From assembly GCA_003153655.1 (NCBI GenBank), contig PMAK01000156.1, positions 2,897 to 15,362 of the forward strand: a stretch of 12,466 nucleotides of DNA. Direction: 5' to 3'. Origin of the DNA: Phycisphaerales bacterium. GTDB taxonomy: Bacteria; Planctomycetota; Phycisphaerae; Tepidisphaerales; Tepidisphaeraceae. The notes below the pieces were generated by a model. It was not told the origin of the DNA and made no database searches. It saw nothing but the letters and a program-made list of their open reading frames with translations. Shown piece after piece: positions 7,026-12,466 of the stretch (position 1 is its first letter; every line of letters begins with the position of its first letter). The position numbers were made by a program, and so were the translations under genes.

Positions 7026-7787
7026 TTGCGTCTGCTGATCGCGGTCCCAGTTTTCAACGAGGCGAAATACGTCGGGCGCGTGCTCGATAAAATCCGGCAA
7101 TTCTGGCCGGAGATACTTGTTGTTGATGATGGAAGCACCGACGGCACCGGCGAGATGCTTTCCGCGCGATCCGATATCCGGTTGATCCGCCGGAAGGAAA
7201 ACCGGGGTTATGGGAAGAGCCTGATCGATGCCTTCGCGCTGGCGGATGGGGCGGGATATGACTGGGTCATCACCATGGATTGCGACGAGCAGCATGAGCC
7301 GGAGATGATCCCGAAATTCATCGAGCAGATCGAAACGGACCGATGGGACATTATCAGCGGGTCGCGTTATCTCTCTCCGCGTAACAACGACGATCTTCCG
7401 CCGCAAGAACGCCGGGCTGTGAATGTAACAATTACCAGTGTTCTGAACGATCTGTTTCATTTCGGAATAACCGACGCGTTTTGCGGGTTTAAGGCACACC
7501 GGGTGTCGGCAATGCGCCGCCTGCGATTGGATGAAGAGGGGTATGCTTTTCCGCTGCAGCTTTGGCCGCAGGTCGCGTCCGCGAATTTGCGACTTACCGA
7601 GATTCCCGTTCGGCTGATCTATAACGATCCCACGCGACATTTCGGCGGGTCGCTGGATGATGTCGGAAATCGCCTGCGGCATTATCTGGATGTGTTGAGC
7701 AAGGAAGTGGCCCGGCTGGCGGAGAATCCGCTGGCGGCCGCGCCCGAAGCCGCGCCGCCCGAGACCTGCGGCTGCCTATGCGATTAG
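7026..7787 (+). CDS. Family 2 glycosyltransferase (DPM1-like)
   Basis: A 253-residue GT2 protein, GT-A fold, that transfers a sugar from a nucleotide donor. It shows VPVFNEAKYVGRVL (7-20), the donor motif VVDDGSTDGT (32-41), the metal-binding MDCDEQHEP (84-92, DxD-like DCD), and acceptor-side segments SGSRYLSPRN (111-120) and ITDAFCGFKAHR (148-159). The order resembles dolichol- or undecaprenyl-phosphate mannose-type transferases, but no membrane segment is visible, so it is soluble or peripheral and the substrate is unknown. It starts with TTG behind a good ribosome site and its own promoter. The tail after residue 236 is Ala/Pro-rich and ends CGCLCD, with three Cys in the last six residues, unusual for the family. 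It lies 36 bp upstream of the BshC-like gene. Confidence 0.9.
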   Translation: MRLLIAVPVFNEAKYVGRVLDKIRQFWPEILVVDDGSTDGTGEMLSARSDIRLIRRKENRGYGKSLIDAFALADGAGYDWVITMDCDEQHEPEMIPKFIEQIETDRWDIISGSRYLSPRNNDDLPPQERRAVNVTITSVLNDLFHFGITDAFCGFKAHRVSAMRRLRLDEEGYAFPLQLWPQVASANLRLTEIPVRLIYNDPTRHFGGSLDDVGNRLRHYLDVLSKEVARLAENPLAAAPEAAPPETCGCLCD

Positions 7788-7823
7788 CGAATAGCGCCGC
7801 CAGAGCTTAAAACTACCGTTTGC

Positions 7824-9320
7824 ATGATTCAGGAATTCTCCTCCTATCCCGACTGGAAAGCGCCGGAGGAAGATTCCGCACTCGTTCTCTGGCCCGATCC
7901 GCGGGAAATCCTCCAGTCCACAACCGAAAATCATCGCCGGCTCGGCGCGGAACAATCGTGCAGAGTCCAGGGCGAAGCTTTGTCGGATTTACGCAAGCGA
8001 CAACGCGAAGAACTGAAACTGAGCGACGACCGCCCGGTCATCGCAACGGGTCATCAGACTGAGTTGCTTCATCCGGGCGTGTGGGGAAAACTCGCGATGA
8101 TTGATGCCGTCGCGCGGCGGATGGATGCGGATTGTCTTTTTGCCGCGGTGGACAGCGATGCGCCAAAACATTTGCAATTGCGCTGGCCGGGCACGTCGAA
8201 GCCGATTACGGATGATCCGCGAATTACGGATGCACCCTGGTGCGGAATACTCCACGCGCCTTCGGCCGGTCATATCCAGGACCTGAAATCGGCGCTCTCG
8301 GCTGCGTCCGCGAGCTGGTCGTTTACGCCGATGATCTTCGATCTTCTGGACGATCTCGCGGGCCACTCCGCGGGGGCGCAGGCATTGTCGACCACTCTCA
8401 CAACGGCGATGTATCGGCTCGATTGGGAACTGGGCCTGCGGCATCAATCCATTCTCGTTTCGCGATTGTGGACGAGCGATTCTTATCTGACGCTTGCCCA
8501 TCATCTTCTCGCGAATGCCGGTGATCTGGCGTCGGCGTACAATCGCGCGCTGAAGGAATATCGTCAGGCCAACGGAATAGACGATCCGGGGCGCCCGATG
8601 CCGGATTTGCAGCTATTGGGCGATCGATGTGAAGTGCCATTCTGGCTGGACGACCAGAAAACCCAGACGCGTCAGCGGGCTGCCGTGCGGCGAACCGAAG
8701 CCGGCTGGAAGCTTGTCATTGGTGGCGACGCGTTTGAACTCGCAATTGGGAAGCCGGGGGCTGCTGCTTCTCTTCGCGACTTCCTGAACCAGCACAACAC
8801 GCGCCTCTCCCCGCGTGCGCTTACCCTCACCATGTTCTTCCGGCTGCTCGTCGTGGATCAATGGGTCCACGGCATCGGCGGCGGACGATACGAACAGGTG
8901 AACGACCGCGTGATCCAGAGATTTTTTGGAATCGAGCCGCCGGCATTTTCGGTGACAACCGCAACCCTCTATTTCCCGGAAGCGGTGGGGCGGACCCGCG
9001 CGTGCGTCCCTTGCCTGCAGCACGAGGGGCATCGGCTTCGCCATGCGGTGATGGGGCCGGAAAAAATGGAACTGGTGCGCCAGATCGCCAACCTGCCTCG
9101 CCGTTCGATCCAGCGCCAGCGTGTATTCAGCGAAATGCACACCCGGCTAGCCAACGCGGTTCAGATTCATCCGAGCATCACGACGTGGCGGAAGAGCGTG
9201 AGTGAGGCGATGGAGCGAAGCGTCGTCGAGCAGCGCATCTTTGATCGGGAGCTCTTCTACGCAATTCAGCCGAGAGAGCGATTAACCGGCTTGATCGAGC
9301 AATACGCGGCCAAGTTTTAG
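7824..9320 (+). CDS. Conserved protein with BshC-like motifs, function unknown
   Basis: A 498-residue soluble protein without membrane segments or signal peptide. I cannot name its function. The segment PVIATGHQTELLHPGVWGKL (71-90) resembles the TGQQ...FTGP...K nucleotide-binding opening of BshC, the bacillithiol cysteine ligase, and is followed by a Rossmann-like AVDSDAPKH (108-116). A second conserved block is VDQWVHGIGGGRYEQVNDRV (344-363) with FFGIEPPAF (367-375), also as in the BshC family and in related planctomycete proteins from memory. ACVPC (393-397) gives a Cys pair. BshC is usually about 530-540 residues, so the length is compatible. True bacillithiol synthesis would also need BshA and BshB, and neither is in the window. 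The gene has no clear ribosome site. It sits between the glycosyltransferase and ATP sulfurylase. Confidence 0.6.
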   Translation: MIQEFSSYPDWKAPEEDSALVLWPDPREILQSTTENHRRLGAEQSCRVQGEALSDLRKRQREELKLSDDRPVIATGHQTELLHPGVWGKLAMIDAVARRMDADCLFAAVDSDAPKHLQLRWPGTSKPITDDPRITDAPWCGILHAPSAGHIQDLKSALSAASASWSFTPMIFDLLDDLAGHSAGAQALSTTLTTAMYRLDWELGLRHQSILVSRLWTSDSYLTLAHHLLANAGDLASAYNRALKEYRQANGIDDPGRPMPDLQLLGDRCEVPFWLDDQKTQTRQRAAVRRTEAGWKLVIGGDAFELAIGKPGAAASLRDFLNQHNTRLSPRALTLTMFFRLLVVDQWVHGIGGGRYEQVNDRVIQRFFGIEPPAFSVTTATLYFPEAVGRTRACVPCLQHEGHRLRHAVMGPEKMELVRQIANLPRRSIQRQRVFSEMHTRLANAVQIHPSITTWRKSVSEAMERSVVEQRIFDRELFYAIQPRERLTGLIEQYAAKF

Positions 9321-9411
9321 ACTCTTTTGCCGCTCACTTGCTACGGGAACTAATTCCGCTACTCTACGAAAGTCCTTTTCAAAAACCTTTATTTTTCAGG
9401 AGTAAATTTCG

Positions 9412-10572
9412 ATGTCGCTCATTGCGCCGCATGGGGGAAAGTTAATCAATCGAGTAGTAGACGCCAATCTTGCACAATCGGTCGCCAAAGAGGCTGCCTC
9501 ATTGCCGGCACTGGTTCTTTCGCCTCGGGAACAGTTTGACCTGGAAATGATCGGCATTGGGGCGTTTTCGCCGTTGCAGGGATTTCAAGGTCAGGCGGAT
9601 TTTGAATCCGTCTGCCGGAATATGCGGCTGGCCAACGGGACGGTGTGGCCGATCCCGGTTGTTCTGTGTCCGCCCAACGATCAGGCCGCCAAAATCCAGG
9701 TGAACCAGAAGATCGCGTTGAAGGATTCGCAGAATCGACTGCTTGGCGTCATGACGGTGCAGGAAAAATACAAACACGATAAAGAACTGGAAATCCCGAA
9801 TGTCTATCGCACAAGCGAAGACGCGCATCCCGGGGTGGCCCAGGTGCGGAAGCAGGGGGATACGTGTTTGGGCGGACCGGTGGATGTGATTCAGGCGAAT
9901 TACGAGCCGGAATTTCCGGAATATCGTTTGCCGCCCGCCAAGACGCGCGAGGCCTTCGCCGCGAAGGGATGGAGCACTATCGCAGCGTTCCAGACGCGCA
10001 ATCCGATTCATCGTTCGCATGAATATCTCACCAAATGCGCCCTGGAGATGACGGATGGGCTGCTGATTCACCCGCTCGTGGGCGAAACTAAATCGGATGA
10101 CATTCCAGCCAACACGCGCATGGACTGCTACAAAGCGCTGGTTGAAGGGTATTACAACAAAGATCGAACCATGCTGACGGTGATGCCGCTCGCGATGCGA
10201 TATGCGGGCCCGCGCGAGGCGGTTCTGCATACGCTGATTCGCAAGAATTATGGCTGCACCCACTTCATCGTCGGCCGCGATCATGCCGGCGTTGGAAGCT
10301 ATTATGGCACGTATGATGCGCAGAAGATTTTCGATCAGTTCGACGTTCCGAAGGAAATTGGCGTGACCATCTTGAAGTTCGAGCACACGGCCTGGTGCAA
10401 GGCGTGCGCGGCGGTTGTCTCGTCCAAGACGTGTCCGCACGGCCCGGACCAGAAGGTTGCGCCGAGCGGCACGAAAGTTCGCGAGCTGCTGAAGGCGGGA
10501 CAGCGTCCGCCTACGGAGTTCAGCCGTCCCGAGGTGGCTGATATCCTGATCAAATGGGCGCAATCGGTGTAA
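9412..10572 (+). CDS. sat: Sulfate adenylyltransferase (ATP sulfurylase, Sat)
   Basis: This 386-residue enzyme activates sulfate with ATP to form APS, the first step of sulfate assimilation (in dissimilatory organisms, of sulfate reduction). The N-terminal PUA-like domain (about 1-170) leads to the catalytic region. QTRNPIHRSHEY (194-205) carries the ATP-binding QxRNPxH motif, GRDHAGVG (288-295) is the second signature, and CKAC...KTCPHG (329-344) gives Cys329, Cys332, Cys341 and His343, a zinc site typical of this bacterial and archaeal type. There is no fused APS kinase domain. A good AGGAG ribosome site precedes the ATG. No CysD, CysN or APS reductase is in the window, so whether it serves assimilation cannot be settled here. 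It lies 91 bp after the BshC-like gene. Confidence 0.97.
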   Translation: MSLIAPHGGKLINRVVDANLAQSVAKEAASLPALVLSPREQFDLEMIGIGAFSPLQGFQGQADFESVCRNMRLANGTVWPIPVVLCPPNDQAAKIQVNQKIALKDSQNRLLGVMTVQEKYKHDKELEIPNVYRTSEDAHPGVAQVRKQGDTCLGGPVDVIQANYEPEFPEYRLPPAKTREAFAAKGWSTIAAFQTRNPIHRSHEYLTKCALEMTDGLLIHPLVGETKSDDIPANTRMDCYKALVEGYYNKDRTMLTVMPLAMRYAGPREAVLHTLIRKNYGCTHFIVGRDHAGVGSYYGTYDAQKIFDQFDVPKEIGVTILKFEHTAWCKACAAVVSSKTCPHGPDQKVAPSGTKVRELLKAGQRPPTEFSRPEVADILIKWAQSV

Positions 10573-10637
10573 AGCCCATGGCGTTACAAGCGGGGTTTCT
10601 GTCCGAACGAATTTTCACTTTCCGGGCCCCCACCCAG

Positions 10638-10654
10638 TTGCACACGGCGTGCAA
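10638..10654. promoter_or_regulatory. 17-bp palindrome upstream of the PilZ gene
   Basis: TTGCAC and GTGCAA are perfect reverse complements flanking 5 bp (ACGGC). The site lies 38 bp upstream of the PilZ ATG. It could be an operator for a dimeric regulator or a small stem-loop. A possible TAGGCT -10 (10660-10665) would place TTGCAC at -35, so the palindrome may overlap a promoter. The match is weak. Confidence 0.3.
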
Positions 10655-10692
10655 TAGGGTAGGCTCTCGTCTTCGTTGCCCATAGAAATTTT

Positions 10693-11103
10693 ATGATGAG
10701 ATCACCAGATCCGGCTTCCCCGGGCGGAAACACTCCCCCTGCATCTCAACCTGCCGCGCGACCCGCGCAGACCCCGCCGACCGCGGCGCCGATCTCGCGC
10801 CCGACGAGCCTCGAGCGAGACCGCCGCCGCGAAAACCGCAAGCCCGTGCAGGGGAAAGCGCTGCTGACGGTTCTAGACGGAGCCAATGCGGGCGCGACGT
10901 TTGATATCCTTACCCGAGACCTCTCTTTCAGTGGAATCTCTTTCCTGCTCCGTGAGCTTCTGAATGTCGGGCAGACCTGCAAGATTGTCATCACAGGCAA
11001 CGGACCTTCCGCGACCCACATGTGCGAGGTTGTCAGAGCCCGTCCCCTCAGCAACGGCAAGTTTGAGATGGCGGTGCAATTCCGCAAACCAGGCCCGGTC
11101 TAA
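10693..11103 (+). CDS. PilZ-domain protein (putative c-di-GMP receptor)
   Basis: A 136-residue cytoplasmic protein. The first 38 residues are Pro/Ala/Ser-rich and probably disordered. The PilZ domain occupies about 42-133. It has an RxxxR motif (Arg45 and Arg49, in RRRENRK) and, after a beta-strand, DLSFSG (76-81), which matches DxSxxG. Together these form the c-di-GMP binding pair, so binding is likely. The effector is unknown. It is alone on the plus strand, followed by a candidate intrinsic terminator at 11141-11165. A second ATG directly after the first leaves the exact start uncertain by one codon, and no clear ribosome site is visible. Confidence 0.85.
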   Translation: MMRSPDPASPGGNTPPASQPAARPAQTPPTAAPISRPTSLERDRRRENRKPVQGKALLTVLDGANAGATFDILTRDLSFSGISFLLRELLNVGQTCKIVITGNGPSATHMCEVVRARPLSNGKFEMAVQFRKPGPV

Positions 11104-11140
11104 ACCACCATTTAGCAAGCCAGAACGACAGCGCAAAAGG

Positions 11141-11165
11141 CCACGGCGGCGCCGTAGGTTTTTTT
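11141..11165 (+). terminator. Rho-independent terminator after the PilZ gene
   Basis: ACGGC (11143-11147) pairs with GCCGT (11151-11155) around a 3-nt GGC loop, with a further C-G pair possible outside one mismatch, and a run of seven T follows at 11159-11165. It lies 38 bp after the PilZ stop, a normal distance. The stem is short, so efficiency may be modest. Confidence 0.65.
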
Positions 11166-11202
11166 GCCAACCCAATTCCGATACAATGCCCCACGAACCC
11201 AT

Positions 11203-11207
11203 GGAGG
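11203..11207 (+). promoter_or_regulatory. Shine-Dalgarno GGAGG that supports a GTG start
   Basis: GGAGG lies 9 nt before the GTG at 11217. The ATG at 11201 that overlaps the site is out of frame with the acetyltransferase. A TACAAT hexamer (11182-11187) upstream could serve as -10 for this gene, but no good -35 is present. Confidence 0.55.
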
Positions 11208-11216
11208 CAAAGCTCA

Positions 11217-11666
11217 GTGGCACAAGCCGATATTGATATTGCGGATGAAAAGATGCTCCCCCAGGCTGTGGATCTCCACAATGCCATTTTTCGTCCCAAG
11301 CGGGAAGTGGACTTTTTCAAACGCCGTTTCATGGGCCGCTACAATGCGCTCACGCTGATTGCCCGCATGGATAACAAGCCAGTCGGCTTCTGGATCGGCT
11401 TTGAGTTGAAACCCGGAATGTTCTACCACTGGCTCGGCGGGGTTCTCTCGGAGGTTCGGCGTCATGGCGTCGGACGGCAATTGCAGGAAGCCCAGCAAGC
11501 CTGGGCCAAGGACCATGGGTACGAATACATCCGCTGCGAATGCATGAATCACCAGCGGGAATTCATTCACTTCGGAATCACGATGGGCTATGACATCGTC
11601 GGAATCAGGTGGGATTCAACGCACGCGGATAATCTGATCGTCTTTGAGAAAAACCTGGTTGAGTGA
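11217..11666 (+). CDS. GNAT-family N-acetyltransferase
   Basis: A 149-residue acetyl-CoA-dependent transferase of the GNAT fold. The acetyl-CoA pyrophosphate loop (motif A) is seen as GVLSEVRRHGVGRQLQEAQ (75-93), with RRHGVGR matching the R/Q-x-x-G-x-G/A pattern. The first strands (residues 44-66, including ALTLIARMDNKPVGFWIGFE) and the C-terminal strands (about 103-146) complete the fold. The acceptor (amino group, small molecule or protein) cannot be told. The gene opens with GTG behind GGAGG, downstream of the PilZ terminator. Its last 51 bp overlap a possible antisense ORF on minus. It is not fused to another domain. Confidence 0.88.
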   Translation: MAQADIDIADEKMLPQAVDLHNAIFRPKREVDFFKRRFMGRYNALTLIARMDNKPVGFWIGFELKPGMFYHWLGGVLSEVRRHGVGRQLQEAQQAWAKDHGYEYIRCECMNHQREFIHFGITMGYDIVGIRWDSTHADNLIVFEKNLVE

Positions 11667-11861
11667 TTGGGCCTTGTTGTTCGGGGATGGACTCTGCGAA
11701 GCGGATACCTGAGCCGAGCGACCTGGTATTGGAATCGCCGGCCACCAGCCCCGGTCGGCTTCGGAGACAAGACCCTGGGACCAGCCAACGACCCATACCG
11801 TTCCGACGACGATGGTCACCAGCGTTGGGAAAAGAAGGCGATGAAATAGTTCAGCGAACAT
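11616..11861 (-). CDS. Possible small membrane protein (single TM), uncertain
   Basis: An 81-residue reading frame opens with ATG at 11861, behind an AGGGACGG-like weak ribosome site. Residues 4-28 form one strongly hydrophobic segment (LFHRLLFPTLVTIVVGTVWVV within it) and the rest is polar and Pro/Ser-rich, consistent with a single-pass membrane protein with an exposed tail. It covers most of the otherwise empty 11667-11939 interval and overlaps the 3' end of the acetyltransferase gene by 51 bp in the opposite direction. I recognise no family, and the hydrophobic stretch may be chance. Conservation in relatives would decide. Confidence 0.35.
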   Translation of the reverse strand: MFAELFHRLLFPTLVTIVVGTVWVVGWSQGLVSEADRGWWPAIPIPGRSAQVSASQSPSPNNKAQSLNQVFLKDDQIIRVR

Positions 11862-11879
11862 ATCCGTCCCTGGGTTAAA

Positions 11880-11909
11880 CGCTAACGCATCCTTATTATT
11901 GTCTTAGCG
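11880..11909 (+). promoter_or_regulatory. Candidate folP promoter inside an inverted repeat
   Basis: CGCTAA (11880-11885) and TTAGCG (11904-11909) are perfect reverse complements 18 bp apart. Between them lies TATTAT (11894-11899), five of six -10 matches. Transcription would begin near 11906, about 34 nt before the folP ATG. No convincing -35 is present. A repressor or activator site overlapping the -10 is an inference only. Confidence 0.3.
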
Positions 11910-11939
11910 CAACCCAAATGTATATCGGCAAATTCTGCT

Positions 11940-12466
11940 ATGTCGCCAACTGAATTTGATATATGGCTGGGGGTTTCGCGTCGAAGGCCGCTTGTAATGG
12001 GGGTCATCAACCTCACCCCTGATAGCTTCAGTGATGGAGGTGAGGTTGGCAGCCCGGAGCTAGCAGCCGACCTGGCCGAGCAAATGGTGCAAAGCGGGGC
12101 GGATTGGATCGACGTCGGCGGGGAATCCACGCGGCCCGGCTCATCCCCGGTCTCACCTGAAGAACAGATTCGCCGGACTGCCGCCGCCATCGCCGCGATA
12201 CGGCGTCGCGTGAATGCGACTCTCTCCATCGACACAACCAGCGCTGAGGTTGCGGCAGCCGCCGTTGCCGCGGGGGCGAACGTCGTCAACGATATTTCCG
12301 CGGGCCGGCACGATTCGGAGATGTTCCCACTCGTCGCCCGTCATGGGCTGGCGGTGATCCTCATGCATATGCAGGGATCGCCCCAGACGATGCAAGCCGC
12401 CCCAACCTATGACGATGTGACCCGGGAGGTCAGCGAATTTCTCCTGGTCAGGCGGCAAGCGGCGGT
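11940..12466 (+). CDS. folP: Dihydropteroate synthase FolP, partial (C-terminus beyond right edge)
   Basis: This enzyme condenses 6-hydroxymethyl-dihydropterin pyrophosphate with p-aminobenzoate to dihydropteroate in folate synthesis. About 175 residues are visible of a usual 270-290. The pterin and PABA loops are present in order: MGVINLTPDSFSDGG (20-34), VGGESTRPGSSPVSPEEQ (59-76), SIDTTSAEVA (96-105), NDISAG (117-122) and LMHMQGSPQTMQ (141-152). All are standard FolP motifs. The ATG at 11940 was chosen because it leaves the usual short lead before MGVINLTPDS. The ATG at 11918 is out of frame. No clear ribosome site is visible. A candidate -10 (11894-11899) lies within an inverted repeat. 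The gene runs off the right edge. Confidence 0.96.
   Translation, partial: MSPTEFDIWLGVSRRRPLVMGVINLTPDSFSDGGEVGSPELAADLAEQMVQSGADWIDVGGESTRPGSSPVSPEEQIRRTAAAIAAIRRRVNATLSIDTTSAEVAAAAVAAGANVVNDISAGRHDSEMFPLVARHGLAVILMHMQGSPQTMQAAPTYDDVTREVSEFLLVRRQAA

Noticed and set aside
6921..7682. 253-aa open frame antisense to the glycosyltransferase
   Set aside because: It mirrors the GT2 coding frame, has no family motif, and the GT2 strand has a promoter, ribosome site and clear motifs.
7026..7787. Glycosyltransferase as BshA for bacillithiol
   Set aside because: BshA is a GT4 enzyme, whereas this protein has GT2 motifs (DDGSTDGT, DCD).
9321..9411. Riboswitch or strong promoter before sat
   Set aside because: The 91-bp gap is too short for a SAM riboswitch and only a weak TTGCTA-16-TACTCT is present (9338-9365).
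9499..10563. 354-aa open frame antisense to ATP sulfurylase
   Set aside because: It lies fully inside the sat gene on the other strand, shows no recognisable domain and is rich in Arg/His as antisense frames in GC-rich genes often are.

Overview
The window looks like chromosomal housekeeping and accessory DNA from a GC-rich bacterium, most likely a planctomycete or a relative (Planctomycetota, perhaps Phycisphaerae-like). That placement is an inference. It rests on the gene mix, an ArgB with a GGGK loop, a large conserved-looking protein with distant BshC-like motifs, TTG and GTG starts alongside ATG, and many genes without a clear Shine-Dalgarno sequence. I see no mobile element, CRISPR array or phage gene.

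Layout. The left edge (1-599, minus) is the N-terminal two thirds of acetylglutamate kinase (argB), with a near-consensus promoter at 637-665. Divergent from it is a CAT-anticodon tRNA (764-836, plus) with its own promoter. Then comes a minus-strand run: a secreted heparinase II/III-like protein (841-2769), a DoxX-family membrane protein (2801-3208) and a Fic-fold protein whose catalytic motif is degenerate (3253-3984). A 12-bp inverted repeat at 4014-4044 separates this run from a nitrogen operon, glnB/glnK (P-II, 5574-5912) followed by amtB (4079-5536), also on minus. An RluA-type pseudouridine synthase (6156-6917, minus) is divergent from the next block.

The right half is on the plus strand: a family 2 glycosyltransferase (7026-7787, TTG start), a 498-residue protein with BshC-like motifs (7824-9320), ATP sulfurylase (9412-10572), a PilZ-domain protein (10693-11103), a GNAT acetyltransferase (11217-11666, GTG start), and the start of dihydropteroate synthase folP (11940 to the window edge). 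A short membrane-protein ORF may lie on minus at 11616-11861.

How the genes fit together. The clearest functional unit is P-II plus Amt, which couples ammonium uptake to nitrogen status. A sigma-54-like element lies about 110 bp upstream of it, and its P-II lacks the usual uridylylation tyrosine. ATP sulfurylase next to the BshC-like protein hints at a sulfur or thiol theme, but this is only suggestive. The other genes (argB, folP, rluA-like, tRNA) are core metabolism and translation. The least conventional items are the catalytically degenerate Fic-like protein, the Tyr51-less P-II and the BshC-like protein.
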